Source: Affinundibacterium nitidum (GTDB taxonomy: Bacteria; Pseudomonadota; Gammaproteobacteria; Burkholderiales; Burkholderiaceae_D). From it: 64,000 nt of DNA. Both the position numbers and the translations under genes were made by a program. The stretch lies in assembly GCF_014284155.1 (NCBI RefSeq), contig NZ_JACOFZ010000001.1:1258545-1322544 (forward strand). Reading direction: 5' to 3'. The notes under the pieces are model-generated. The model made no database searches, had not been told where the DNA came from, and was given only the letters and a program-made list of their open reading frames with translations. How positions within the stretch are numbered: the first letter of the stretch is position 1; each line of letters starts with the position of its first letter. Shown here piece by piece: positions 18,534 through 27,493 of this stretch.

Positions 18534-19430
18534 TTATGCTTTTAAGCTTTCGCCTGTCAGGCGTTCCAAGGCTTCGCGATATTTCGCTGCCGTTTTCTGT
18601 ACCACTTCGTCTGGCAAAGTTGGCGCTGGTGCTGTTTTGTTCCAGCTTGTGATGGTTTCTAAATAGTCACGCACAAACTGTTTATCGAATGATGGCGGAG
18701 AGATGCCTGTTGCGTAGGAATCTGCTGGCCAGAAACGAGAAGAATCTGCCGTTAAGACTTCATCCATCAAATGCAAAACACCATTGTCATCGAGGCCGAA
18801 TTCAAACTTAGTGTCGGCGATGATAATACCGCGCGTTGCCGCGTAATTCGCTGCTTCTGTGTAGAGCTGAATACTGATGTCGCGCATCTTAGCTGCCAAC
18901 TCAACACCAATACGTTTTTCCATTTCGGCGAAGCTGATGTTCTCATCGTGCTCACCCATTTCAGCCTTCGCTGCTGGTGTGAAAATCGGCGTTTCTAATT
19001 TCGCTGCTTGTGGCAAACCTGCTGGCAATTGAATGCCGCAAATCGCCCCTGTATCTTGATAATCTTTCCAGCCAGAGCCAATGATGTAGCCACGTACAAC
19101 CGCTTCCACCATAATGGGTTTCAAGCGTTTTGCGACGACGGCACGGCCACGCACTTGCTCAACTTCATCTGCAGCAACCACAGATTCAGGAGCGATGCCT
19201 GTCAAATGATTCGGGACCACATGACCCAATTTTTCGAACCAGAAGTTCGCCATTTGATTCAACACGCGGCCTTTTTCTGGGATAGGCTCATTCATGATGA
19301 CATCGAATGCCGACAAACGATCACTGGTAACGATCAACAACTTATCTTCGCCAACAGCGTAGTTATCACGGACTTTGCCACGACCTAACAGTGGTAGCGA
19401 ATGTAAAGTAGAGTTAATTTGCGTAGTCAT
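18534..19430 (-). CDS. purC: SAICAR synthase
   Basis: Phosphoribosylaminoimidazole-succinocarboxamide synthase, which joins CAIR and aspartate using ATP. The 298-residue length is the longer form seen in beta-proteobacteria and yeast. Motifs are [61 protein letters not shown], and [12 protein letters not shown]. It precedes purE by 18 bases. Together with purK this gives consecutive pathway steps (PurK, PurE, PurC) in one neighbourhood. Confidence 0.97.
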   Translation of the reverse strand: MTTQINSTLHSLPLLGRGKVRDNYAVGEDKLLIVTSDRLSAFDVIMNEPIPEKGRVLNQMANFWFEKLGHVVPNHLTGIAPESVVAADEVEQVRGRAVVAKRLKPIMVEAVVRGYIIGSGWKDYQDTGAICGIQLPAGLPQAAKLETPIFTPAAKAEMGEHDENISFAEMEKRIGVELAAKMRDISIQLYTEAANYAATRGIIIADTKFEFGLDDNGVLHLMDEVLTADSSRFWPADSYATGISPPSFDKQFVRDYLETITSWNKTAPAPTLPDEVVQKTAAKYREALERLTGESLKA

Positions 19431-19568
19431 AATGTGGTCTCAAAAAAAATACTGAAGGGAGATTCATCGAATCTTGTGTTTGGCATCATGAATGCCGCCG
19501 ACAAAACCCGTTGAAACTCCCTCATGGGCATTTGAAGATTGCTTCAAGCACCCGACTTACTTATTTCA

Positions 19569-19592
19569 CGATCAATCGATCAATCGATCAAT
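19569..19592. repeat. Three tandem copies of an 8-mer at the fba stop
   Basis: CGATCAAT is repeated three times exactly, with the last base running into the fba stop codon. It lies in the fba 3' region, between fba and purC. It may be slippage-prone. I see no function. Confidence 0.75.
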
Positions 19593-20656
19593 TAGTTAAC
19601 AACCTGTGCCAATGCGCCAGATTTGTATTGCTCAGCAACCTTTTCCAAGGTGATTGGCTTGATCTTCGCTGCTTGGCCTTCGCAACCGAAGGACAAGAAA
19701 CGCGCTTTACAAACCAACTTCGCTGCTTCGCGAGCTGGTTTCAAGTAATCACGTGGATCAAACTTGCTTGGGTTTTCAAACATGTAACGACGGATCGCTG
19801 CTGTCATCGCCAAACGAATGTCGGTGTCGATGTTGATTTTACGCACGCCGTTTTGAATACCGATGACGATCTCTTCTACTGGAACGCCATACGTTTCTTT
19901 CATGTCGCCACCGAATTCACGAATCTCTGCCAACAATTCTTGTGGCACGGAAGAAGAACCGTGCATCACCAAGTGAGTGTTTGGAATACGTGCATGGATT
20001 TCTTTGATGCGATCGATCGCCAAGATGTCACCGGTTGGCTTACGGGAGAATTTGTACGCGCCGTGCGAAGTACCAATTGCAATCGCCAAAGCGTCACATT
20101 GTGTTTGTTTCACGAAGTCAGCTGCTTGCGCAACGTCGGTCAACAATTGTTCACGTGTCATCTTGCCGTCTGCGCCATGACCGTCTTCTTTGTCGCCCAT
20201 CATGGTTTCCAAAGAGCCTAGCACGCCCAACTCTGCTTCTACTGTCACACCAATAGAATGGGAAAACTTCACCACTTCTTTAGAAACTGCAACATTGTAT
20301 TCGTAGCTAGCAACAGACTTGCCGTCTTCCATCAAGGAGCCGTCCATCATCACCGATGTAAAACCAGACTTGATCGCTGCCATACAAACTGCTGGAGACT
20401 GACCATGATCTTGGTGCATCACTACTGGAATGTGTGGGTAAGCTTCCACCGCAGCAGAAATCAAATGACGCAAGAACGCTTCGCCAGCATATTTACGAGC
20501 ACCTGCAGACGCTTGCATAATGACCGGCGCACCGACTTCATTGGCCGCTTCCATAATTGCCGTGACTTGCTCCAAATTGTTCACATTAAACGCTGGAATA
20601 CCGTAGCCATTTTCAGCAGCATGGTCCAGCAATTGACGCATAGATACGAGAGACAT
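19592..20656 (-). CDS. fba: Fructose-bisphosphate aldolase, class II
   Basis: Zinc aldolase splitting fructose-1,6-bisphosphate to DHAP and glyceraldehyde-3-phosphate in glycolysis and gluconeogenesis. The 354-residue sequence resembles the Calvin-cycle-type (CbbA) subgroup common in beta-proteobacteria. Motifs are [25 protein letters not shown] with the zinc histidine, [19 protein letters not shown] and HGSSSVPQE. The ATG at 20656 has GGAG 9 bases upstream. A long palindromic repeat lies only about 30 bases before the start codon, so it should be within the fba leader or overlap its promoter. Confidence 0.97.
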   Translation of the reverse strand: MSLVSMRQLLDHAAENGYGIPAFNVNNLEQVTAIMEAANEVGAPVIMQASAGARKYAGEAFLRHLISAAVEAYPHIPVVMHQDHGQSPAVCMAAIKSGFTSVMMDGSLMEDGKSVASYEYNVAVSKEVVKFSHSIGVTVEAELGVLGSLETMMGDKEDGHGADGKMTREQLLTDVAQAADFVKQTQCDALAIAIGTSHGAYKFSRKPTGDILAIDRIKEIHARIPNTHLVMHGSSSVPQELLAEIREFGGDMKETYGVPVEEIVIGIQNGVRKINIDTDIRLAMTAAIRRYMFENPSKFDPRDYLKPAREAAKLVCKARFLSFGCEGQAAKIKPITLEKVAEQYKSGALAQVVN

Positions 20657-20686
20657 AGTTTTTACTCCATATAAAAAAATCTTTTT

Positions 20687-20809
20687 TTGATGCTCTGATT
20701 AAGCTACTGCGCGGGCAGATTTTGAATCTGCGATGCTCACCGTACTCAAGTACGGTTGCGCTTCTTAATTCAAACTTTGCCCGCTCGCTACGCTTACTCA
20801 GCACATCAA
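20687..20809. repeat. Long imperfect palindrome upstream of fba
   Basis: A 123-bp imperfect inverted repeat centred near 20748. Outer arms are TTGATG and CATCAA (20687-20692, 20804-20809), and the inner core is CCGTACT, CA, AGTACGG (20740-20755). Intervening blocks pair with mismatches, such as GCGGGCA with TGCCCGC. RNA from either strand could fold into a long hairpin. It resembles intergenic palindromic repeats I believe occur in other Burkholderiales genomes, which I cannot verify here. Confidence 0.85.
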
Positions 20810-20872
20810 CAAGCTTGTGGCCTTTTTCGACTTTGCTGACTTCGAACTTTCATCGACAATCAATTTACCTTC

Positions 20873-20994
20873 TGAGATCTCTAGAAATTCAATTTTAGGG
20901 ATGCAGCGCTAGGCGCAAAACGGAGCAATACGTCGGTATTGCGAGTATTTGCAACAACGCGATACGCCCTACAATTGGATTTATTGAGATCTCA
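20873..20994. repeat. Second long imperfect palindrome, downstream of pyk
   Basis: A 122-bp imperfect inverted repeat exactly symmetric about 20933.5. Ends are TGAGATCT and AGATCTCA, and the centre is GCAATAC, GTCG, GTATTGC (20925-20942). Between them AATTTTAGGG and GGCGCAAA pair with CCCTACAATT and TTTGC-containing blocks. It starts one base beyond the pyk stop codon. It differs in sequence from the palindrome at 20687-20809. Confidence 0.85.
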
Positions 20995-22425
20995 CTATTC
21001 GCCGACTTTCACGATGCGCATTGCATTGGTCCCACCAACCTTACCCATCTGCTCACCCCAAGTCGCAACGATCAAATCGCCCTTCTTAACAGCGCCCTTC
21101 GCGACCAACAAATTCTCTGCCTCTTTCAAGACAAAATCACGGTCAGCCGAGTACGGCAGTTTGAAGGTTTGCACATTGCGATACAAGGCTGCTTTGCGTT
21201 GTGTCGCCACACTTGGTGTTAAAGCAAACAGCGGTACATCAATACTTTGACGGCTCATCCACAAGGCCGTAGAACCCGATTCAGTCAAGGCTGCAATCGC
21301 TTGTACGCGTAAATGGTGCGCTGTGAACAATGCGCCGTAAGCGATAGACTGATCGATACGGGTAAATTGCAAGTTCAAGAAATCGGCATCTAATTTACAT
21401 TCTTGGAACTTCTCGGCTTCAATACAAATCGCTGCCATAGTCTCGACTGTTTCGATCGGGTATTTGCCCGACGCTGTTTCAGCCGACAACATGACGGCAT
21501 CTGTGCCATCCAAAACCGCATTAGCGACGTCTGACACCTCAGCACGGGTTGGCACCGCATTGACGATCATCGATTCCATCATTTGTGTCGCTGTGATTGC
21601 CAATTTATTGGAATCACGCGCCATTTTGATCATGCGTTTTTGCAATGCAGGCACTGCTGCATTACCGACTTCAACTGCCAAGTCACCACGCGCCACCATA
21701 ATGCCATCAGAAGCATCGAGAATTTCTTGCAAAACTGGGATCGCTTCGGCACGCTCAATCTTCGCGATCAACATGGGCTTGTGACCAAATGGCTCACCCG
21801 CGATATTCGCAAGTTGACGCGCCATTTCCATATCCGTCGCACTTTTCGGGAAGGAAATTGCCAAGTAATCTGCTTGGAAAGACATCGCAGTTTTGATGTC
21901 TTCCATATCTTTTGCAGTCAAGGCTGGCGCGGTTAAACCACCACCTTGACGATTGATACCCTTGTTATTGGACAGTTCACCACCGATTTTGACGGTCGTA
22001 TGAATTTCATTACCGATTACTTTGTCAACGATCAACACGATCAAACCATCATTCAACAGCAAAACGTCACCGCTTCTTACATCGCGTGGCAGTGCTTTAT
22101 AGTCGAGACCCACGCGCTCTTGATTTCCTAAAGCGCAATCCGCATCAAGGATAAATTTATCGCCGTTTTCGATTTGAATCTTACTGTTTTCGAACTTACC
22201 GATACGGATCTTCGGACCTTGCATATCGGCCATGATCGCCACTTCAAAACCGCAAACTTCTGCTGCTTTACGCACCAAATTTGCACGATCAATATGGTCT
22301 TGCGCTTTACCGTGTGAGAAGTTCAAACGAACTACGTTCACACCGGCTTTCAACATACGAACTAAAGTATCTAAATCGTTTGAAGCTGGGCCTACTGTCG
22401 CTACAATTTTGGTTCCGCGTAACAT
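20995..22425 (-). CDS. pyk: Pyruvate kinase
   Basis: Converts phosphoenolpyruvate and ADP to pyruvate and ATP. The 476-residue length is normal. Motifs are RGTKIVATVGPAS at the N-terminus, the catalytic-lysine block MLIAKIERAEAI, GIMVARGDLAVEVG, ATQMMESMI, and VSDVANAVLDGTDAVMLSAETASGKYP. The ATG has AGGAG 6 bases upstream. It lies 79 bases after pgk on the same strand. The strong palindromes after its stop suggest a transcript end or processing point. Confidence 0.98.
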   Translation of the reverse strand: MLRGTKIVATVGPASNDLDTLVRMLKAGVNVVRLNFSHGKAQDHIDRANLVRKAAEVCGFEVAIMADMQGPKIRIGKFENSKIQIENGDKFILDADCALGNQERVGLDYKALPRDVRSGDVLLLNDGLIVLIVDKVIGNEIHTTVKIGGELSNNKGINRQGGGLTAPALTAKDMEDIKTAMSFQADYLAISFPKSATDMEMARQLANIAGEPFGHKPMLIAKIERAEAIPVLQEILDASDGIMVARGDLAVEVGNAAVPALQKRMIKMARDSNKLAITATQMMESMIVNAVPTRAEVSDVANAVLDGTDAVMLSAETASGKYPIETVETMAAICIEAEKFQECKLDADFLNLQFTRIDQSIAYGALFTAHHLRVQAIAALTESGSTALWMSRQSIDVPLFALTPSVATQRKAALYRNVQTFKLPYSADRDFVLKEAENLLVAKGAVKKGDLIVATWGEQMGKVGGTNAMRIVKVGE

Positions 22426-22504
22426 TGAATCTCCTGATGGATAATTTTTACAAGGTCGTGCTCAAATCAAAAAATCTATATTCGTACAATCAAAAATACG
22501 AAAC

Positions 22505-23698
22505 TTACTTCGCTGCTCTCTGCAACAAAATTTCAACTGCAGGCAAAGTCTTGCCTTCCAAGAATTCGAGGAAAGCGCCGCCACCTGTAGAGATATAACC
22601 AATTTTTTCAGTGATGTTGTATTTCGCAATCGCGGCTAGCGTGTCGCCACCACCAGCAATCGAGAAGCCTTTGGAATCAGCAATTGCTTCCGCCAATACT
22701 TTAGTGCCATTACCGAACTGATCAAATTCAAACACGCCAACGGGACCATTCCAAACAATCGTGCCTGCCAAACGAATTTGCGCTGCGAGGGCAGCTGCTG
22801 TTTCTGGGCCGATATCGAGAATCATGTCGTCATCTTGCACATCAGCGACTGCTTTGACCGTTGCCACAGCAGTTGGAGAAAATTCCTTGGCGCACACGAC
22901 GTCAGTTGGAATTGGCACTACGGCGCCACGTGCAGACATCATGTCCATAATCGCTTTAGCTTCGCTCACCAAGTCAGCTTCTGCTAAGGACTTACCAATT
23001 TTCAAACCAGCAGCCAACATAAAAGTATTGGCGATACCACCGCCAACGATTAATTGGTCTACTTTCTCTGCTAAAGACTTCAAAATCGTCAGTTTGCTCG
23101 ACACTTTTGAGCCAGCGACGATAGCAACCAATGGTCGAGCTGGATGACCAAGCGCTTTCCCCAGGGCGTCAAGCTCTGCAGACAACAATGGGCCCGCGCA
23201 AACGACCTTTGCATATTTCGCGATACCGTGTGTGGTCGCTTCTGCGCGGTGTGCTGTACCGAATGCGTCATTGACATAGACGTCGCACAGATTCGCCATC
23301 TTCTGCGCCAGAGCGTCGTCATTTTTCTTTTCACCTTTGTTGACTCGGCAGTTTTCGAGTAATACCACTTGACCAGCAGCGACTTCAACGCCGTCCACCC
23401 AGTTTTGTTTTAATTCGACATTCACGCCTAAAAGTTCAGACAAACGTTTTGCAACTGGCGCCAAAGAATCTTCCGCTTTGAATTCACCTTCTGTTGGGCG
23501 ACCTAAGTGCGATGTCACCATCACGGCAGCGCCAGCTTTCAATGCTTGTTGAATGGCTGGAACGGAAGCGCGAATGCGTGTGTCTTCGGTGATATTGCCA
23601 GCGTCATCTTGCGGCACGTTGAGGTCGGCACGAATGAATACACGTTGACCTTGAAGTTGATTAGCAGCGATGAGATCGCTCAGGCGATTAAATTGCAT
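22505..23698 (-). CDS. pgk: Phosphoglycerate kinase
   Basis: Transfers the phosphate of 1,3-bisphosphoglycerate to ADP. The 397 residues match the family. Motifs are [63 protein letters not shown], and the final [20 protein letters not shown]. First gene of the minus-strand glycolytic run pgk-pyk-fba. The 215-base region upstream (23699-23913) should hold its promoter. Confidence 0.98.
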   Translation of the reverse strand: MQFNRLSDLIAANQLQGQRVFIRADLNVPQDDAGNITEDTRIRASVPAIQQALKAGAAVMVTSHLGRPTEGEFKAEDSLAPVAKRLSELLGVNVELKQNWVDGVEVAAGQVVLLENCRVNKGEKKNDDALAQKMANLCDVYVNDAFGTAHRAEATTHGIAKYAKVVCAGPLLSAELDALGKALGHPARPLVAIVAGSKVSSKLTILKSLAEKVDQLIVGGGIANTFMLAAGLKIGKSLAEADLVSEAKAIMDMMSARGAVVPIPTDVVCAKEFSPTAVATVKAVADVQDDDMILDIGPETAAALAAQIRLAGTIVWNGPVGVFEFDQFGNGTKVLAEAIADSKGFSIAGGGDTLAAIAKYNITEKIGYISTGGGAFLEFLEGKTLPAVEILLQRAAK

Positions 23699-23913
23699 GT
23701 TCAGGACCGTAAAAGTATGGAGGATTTGCTTAATTTGCTACATCGTGAAGCTTGCGCACAGTGCTTGCTGTGGACGCCGAAAATTTCGCCTTTCATGCCT
23801 TTTAAGCAACTCCAGCAAATTTCCCGTAATCGCGTATTTTACCAAACAGCGGGGCGATTTCACGGATTTTTATGTGAAATCGGCGGTTTGAGATGGGATT
23901 GTTTGGGTAAAAA

Positions 23914-24240
23914 CTAAGAAATCCAAAGTCTGGCTGCAGTAAACACACTCATTCCCAAAACGATGGTCATTAACATATTACGGCGCCATAGGAAAAACAG
24001 GGTCGCGAGAATACCAGCAATCATCTTTGGATTGGTAATTGAGATATCAATTTGCTCACCATTCACAAATAAATCGGGCACAATAATCGCCGCCAAGGCG
24101 CATGCCGGTGCATAGCGCAAGGCCTCTTGTACTCGTTTTGGCAAATTGATATGGTGCCCAACTACCCAAAAAGCGCTACGATCAATCACCGTAGCGATTG
24201 TCAGAAAAATAATCACCAACCACACTTCGAGATCACTCAT
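23914..24240 (-). CDS. azlD: AzlD-type branched-chain amino acid exporter subunit
   Basis: A 108-residue inner membrane protein with four hydrophobic segments (near 4-22, 42-60, 71-86 and 88-105). It is the small subunit that pairs with AzlC in the LIV-E family of branched-chain amino acid exporters. RYAPACALAAIIVPDL and the ILATLFFLWRRNML segment fit AzlD. Its start overlaps the azlC stop by 4 bases, so the two are translationally coupled. Confidence 0.88.
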   Translation of the reverse strand: MSDLEVWLVIIFLTIATVIDRSAFWVVGHHINLPKRVQEALRYAPACALAAIIVPDLFVNGEQIDISITNPKMIAGILATLFFLWRRNMLMTIVLGMSVFTAARLWIS

Positions 24241-24992
24241 GTCTGATCTCCTTGGCCTGCCTGATCTGCATTTGCCGCTTCAGCTCCTGTATCAAAATGT
24301 TCTTCGAGCCACATGGCGAAACCCATACCCACAATAACCGCCAACAATAGACCGAGTTTATACGGTAAGGCATGCGCCAGCACCGCCACCACACTCGCGA
24401 GAACGACCCCACCCACTGCAGGACGATTTTGAACCAAAGGTAACATCACACATAAGATAGCCAAGGTGCCTGCGAAGCCTAAGCCCCAATGCGTTGGTAC
24501 TTGGCTCCCTAGCAAAATGCCAATAATCGAGGTGATTTGCCACACGAACCAATTTGGCACGACTAAACCTTTGAGAAAATCACGCTGCTCTCCCTCCTCT
24601 GCTGCTGAATTCCACATGTGTGGGAAACGGTTCATAAACAATGCCACCGTAATATCGCCAGTAAAAAAGCCCAAAACGGTACGCTTAAACCAATGTAGGT
24701 GGGCAAATCGCGGCGCAATCAAGGCCGACATAATCAAGAAACGCAGGTTGACGATCAGAGCTGTCACAAAAATGACCCAGACTGGCGCATGTGCAGCCAT
24801 CAAAGGTAAGGCCGCTAATTGCGCAGAGCCCGCAAACACCAAAAGTGTCATCCCCAAGGCTTGCGGCAGAGTCAAACCTGCCTTAATCATAGCAACACCC
24901 ACTACTAAGCCCCAAGCCCCCATACCAAACTGCGACGGAGCGCTCATACGAGCACCTTCGATGAAAGCTGGAGATTTCCAATTGAATAACAT
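24237..24992 (-). CDS. azlC: AzlC-type branched-chain amino acid exporter subunit
   Basis: Large subunit of the AzlCD exporter, about 251 residues and six to seven membrane segments. Family features are EGARMSAPSQFGMGAWGLVVGVAMIKAGLTLPQALGMTLLVFAGSAQLAALPLM near the start and NLRFLIMSA in the middle. The frame runs back to a GTG at 25028, but the ATG at 24992 gives the usual N-terminus. The C-terminus has an unusual acidic, Ala-rich tail (EEHFDTGAEAANADQAGQGDQT). Confidence 0.9.
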   Translation of the reverse strand: MLFNWKSPAFIEGARMSAPSQFGMGAWGLVVGVAMIKAGLTLPQALGMTLLVFAGSAQLAALPLMAAHAPVWVIFVTALIVNLRFLIMSALIAPRFAHLHWFKRTVLGFFTGDITVALFMNRFPHMWNSAAEEGEQRDFLKGLVVPNWFVWQITSIIGILLGSQVPTHWGLGFAGTLAILCVMLPLVQNRPAVGGVVLASVVAVLAHALPYKLGLLLAVIVGMGFAMWLEEHFDTGAEAANADQAGQGDQT

Positions 24993-25284
24993 GGGCGGGA
25001 TTTCGTAAGGAAGCGGACAAGAAAGCACTAAAGCATGAAAGCGCTATTGTAACGGCTTTCACTGCACTTGCCCGTGTTTGACGACGATTGCTTGTGTTTC
25101 TTGAGCCCTGACTGCGTCCACACTCAGCTGCTTTAAGAGCCACCTTGTGCACGCCTTCTCCTCAAGCACAGCAGAATCCGCTAAAATTGCGATCATCTTT
25201 GTGTTCGAGCAAACTTATAGCAGGTCGTTGGTTTAGATTGACTCGACACACTACCCACTCATTTTTCCCATGAAGGAGAACACC

Positions 25285-25482
25285 ATGTCAGCGAAGCCAA
25301 GCGCCGCTCCTGTCGAACTGCAAGCTAAAGACTTACCAGCACACTGCCCTAACCCAGCGATGCCTTTGTGGTCTTCACATCCCAAAGTATTTCTGGATTT
25401 GTCACACGGCGGCAGCGCAACTTGCTCTTACTGCGGCACTACTTACACCCTTGCGCCAGGGACTGTCATCAAGGGTCACTAA
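25285..25482 (+). CDS. CHCC zinc-finger protein
   Basis: A protein of about 65 residues of the zf-CHCC group (related to the zinc domain of mitochondrial NDUFS6). The ligand pattern is visible: HCPNPAMPLW and then CSYCGTTYTL, with HPKVFLDL between. The role in bacteria is unclear. The start at 25285 is supported by AAGGAG 7 bases upstream, and the ATG at 25270 overlaps this ribosome site. First of four plus-strand genes closely spaced to 27493. Confidence 0.88.
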   Translation: MSAKPSAAPVELQAKDLPAHCPNPAMPLWSSHPKVFLDLSHGGSATCSYCGTTYTLAPGTVIKGH

Positions 25483-25512
25483 GATTGCATCTCTTCATTT
25501 CGTCGGAATTCT

Positions 25513-25944
25513 ATGCCTGCAAAAAAACAGTTTAACGGAAGTGCCGACGAACTCGAGGTTGCATTTTATGATGCGATCTCCCGCGGTGATATCGAGGGTT
25601 TAATGGCACTCTGGGCAGACGATGAAGAAATTGTCTGCGTTCACCCCAACTCTGCTCGCCTGATTGGTCACGCTGAAATTCGCGCCTCGTGGGAAACCAT
25701 CTTTGAGAATGGTAGCGTACATATTCACACGACGCAGCTGCATGCCATCCACAACATGCTGACAGCTGTGCACAGTGTGATTGAAACCTTCCACAGCGGC
25801 ACTGAACCTGCACAAGACGTGCATATTATTGCCACCAATGTGTACATCAAAACACCCAAAGGATGGCGCATTGCTACCCATCACGCTTCGGTCGCAGCAG
25901 GTAAGGCACCACTCGATCTGTTCAAAGCTAGCGTGCTGCACTAA
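25513..25944 (+). CDS. NTF2-like / SnoaL-fold small protein
   Basis: A 143-residue protein of the nuclear transport factor 2-like fold. ELEVAFYDAISRGDIEGLMALWADDEEIVCVHP and HAEIRASWETIF are typical of the DUF4440/SnoaL group, with GWRIATHHAS near the end. Such proteins bind small ligands or act as isomerases or cyclases. No active site can be named here. It sits 30 bases after the zinc-finger gene and 9 bases before the hydrolase gene, so it is likely co-transcribed. Confidence 0.85.
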   Translation: MPAKKQFNGSADELEVAFYDAISRGDIEGLMALWADDEEIVCVHPNSARLIGHAEIRASWETIFENGSVHIHTTQLHAIHNMLTAVHSVIETFHSGTEPAQDVHIIATNVYIKTPKGWRIATHHASVAAGKAPLDLFKASVLH

Positions 25945-25953
25945 TACGAATTC

Positions 25954-26910
25954 ATGAAATACATTTCACCAAACTGGTTACCTGGCGGCCATTTGCAAAC
26001 CATCGTGCCAGCACTCTTTATGCGCAAACCGAGTTTGCAATTCCGACGCCAGCGTTGGACCACGCCTGACAATGATTTTATCGACCTCGATTTCATCGAT
26101 GGCGAAGCAGGTAAACCGATGTTGGTTCTGTTCCATGGTTTGGAAGGCTCAAGCGATAGCCACTATGCACGCGCCACTATGGCTGCCATCAAAGAACGTG
26201 GCTGGCATGGCGTGGTACCGCATTTCCGTGGCTGTTCTGGCACAGCAAATCAAGCACCACGTTTCTATCATTCAGGTGACTCGCAAGAAATCAATTGGAT
26301 TTTGCGTCGCCTACATCAAGAATTTAAAGCACAACATCCGCAAGCAAAATTCTATGCCGCTGGCGTTTCGCTCGGCGGCAATGCCCTACTCCGTTGGCTA
26401 GGCGAGTCACAGCAATCCGCAGGTATCGTTGATGCCGCTTGCGCGGTTTCGGCTCCGCTCGATCTCACGAATAGTGGTGCGACTTTGTCCCGAGGATTCA
26501 ACTGGGTCTACACCCAAAAGTTTCTACAAACTTTAAAGCCCAAATGTCTCGCGAAGTTAGAACAATTTCCAGGCCTATTCGATAAAGCAACGATGCTCAG
26601 GGCTAAGAACTTATTCGAATTCGACAATGTGGTTACTGCGCCCTTACACGGCTATCGCGATGTCCACGACTATTGGCATCGTGCGAGCGCGCGTTTGGTA
26701 CTGAATGATATTTGCGTGCCAACCTTGGTGCTCAATGCGAAAAATGACCCGTTTTTACCTGAGCGATTTCTACCGCAAAACGCCGCAGCTGCAGTACAGT
26801 TAGAATTTCCTGAACATGGTGGGCATGTTGGTTTCGCACAGAGTCCATTTCCAGGAACACTGACTTGGCTGCCACAACGCTTGCTCACACATTTCGATCA
26901 ACATGGATGA
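25954..26910 (+). CDS. YheT-family alpha/beta hydrolase
   Basis: A 318-residue cytosolic serine hydrolase of the YheT/ABHD1-3 family. Features are WLPGGHLQTI at the start (typical of the family), the oxyanion region LFHGLEGSSDSHYA, the nucleophile Ser139 in AGVSLGGN, the acid in NAKNDPFLP and the histidine in PEHGGHVGF. Related proteins act as short-chain esterases or lipases, but the natural substrate is unknown. Its last 8 bases overlap the start of the next gene. Confidence 0.92.
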   Translation: MKYISPNWLPGGHLQTIVPALFMRKPSLQFRRQRWTTPDNDFIDLDFIDGEAGKPMLVLFHGLEGSSDSHYARATMAAIKERGWHGVVPHFRGCSGTANQAPRFYHSGDSQEINWILRRLHQEFKAQHPQAKFYAAGVSLGGNALLRWLGESQQSAGIVDAACAVSAPLDLTNSGATLSRGFNWVYTQKFLQTLKPKCLAKLEQFPGLFDKATMLRAKNLFEFDNVVTAPLHGYRDVHDYWHRASARLVLNDICVPTLVLNAKNDPFLPERFLPQNAAAAVQLEFPEHGGHVGFAQSPFPGTLTWLPQRLLTHFDQHG

Positions 26911-27493
26911 CATTGTTAAAGCAGCCATGGCCAAATGGCCTAAGGTACCTCACTGCTACGCCTGGCTTGCCCTTGATGCACGCGGCAACTGGCGTATGCG
27001 TGATGAACGTGCACAAGCTTTAAATTTAGCTGGAGACACCATCCGCAATCCGGCGCTACAGCAATTCATTAATCGCAATTACGGGGTCGACGACGAAGGC
27101 CGATGGTACTTCCAAAACGGCCCGCAAAAAGTCTACGTGGATTTGGAAGCCACTCCCTATATCAGTCAACTTCTGCCGAATCAAGTTTGGCGATTGCATA
27201 CAGGCGAAATACTCGACACACTAGAGAAAGCCCATCTACTTCAAGATGGCAGCATGACGATCCAAAATGGCGAGCAGTTAGCGCAAGTCGATGACAGAGA
27301 TTTAGTTGATGTCATCGCTCTACTGCGCCTCAATAGCGACAGTATCCCCGACGATCAGTTATGGCAAATCATCGAAACTGGTCATTGTGATGGCGCACTG
27401 GCTTTACAATGGCACAATAATTTAATTCCTGTTCAACTCACTACGCTAGCCAGACTGATGCAGGAAAACGGCTTTCAGTCCAAGCCGCGCTGA
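26903..27493 (+). CDS. Conserved protein of unknown function
   Basis: A 196-residue soluble protein without signal or membrane segments. It looks like a conserved proteobacterial DUF family (KWPKVPHCYAWLALDARGNWRMRD, then DDEGRWYFQNGPQKVYVDLEATPYI), but I cannot name the family safely. The aromatic- and Gly-rich N-terminal half suggests a beta-sandwich. Translationally coupled to the YheT-type hydrolase by an 8-base overlap. Its 3' end overlaps the convergent protease gene by 19 bases. Confidence 0.8.
   Translation: MDDIVKAAMAKWPKVPHCYAWLALDARGNWRMRDERAQALNLAGDTIRNPALQQFINRNYGVDDEGRWYFQNGPQKVYVDLEATPYISQLLPNQVWRLHTGEILDTLEKAHLLQDGSMTIQNGEQLAQVDDRDLVDVIALLRLNSDSIPDDQLWQIIETGHCDGALALQWHNNLIPVQLTTLARLMQENGFQSKPR

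Noticed and set aside
19511-20221. 236-codon plus-strand frame antisense to fba
   Set aside because: Antisense shadow of the aldolase with Cys/Trp/His-rich nonsense-like composition.
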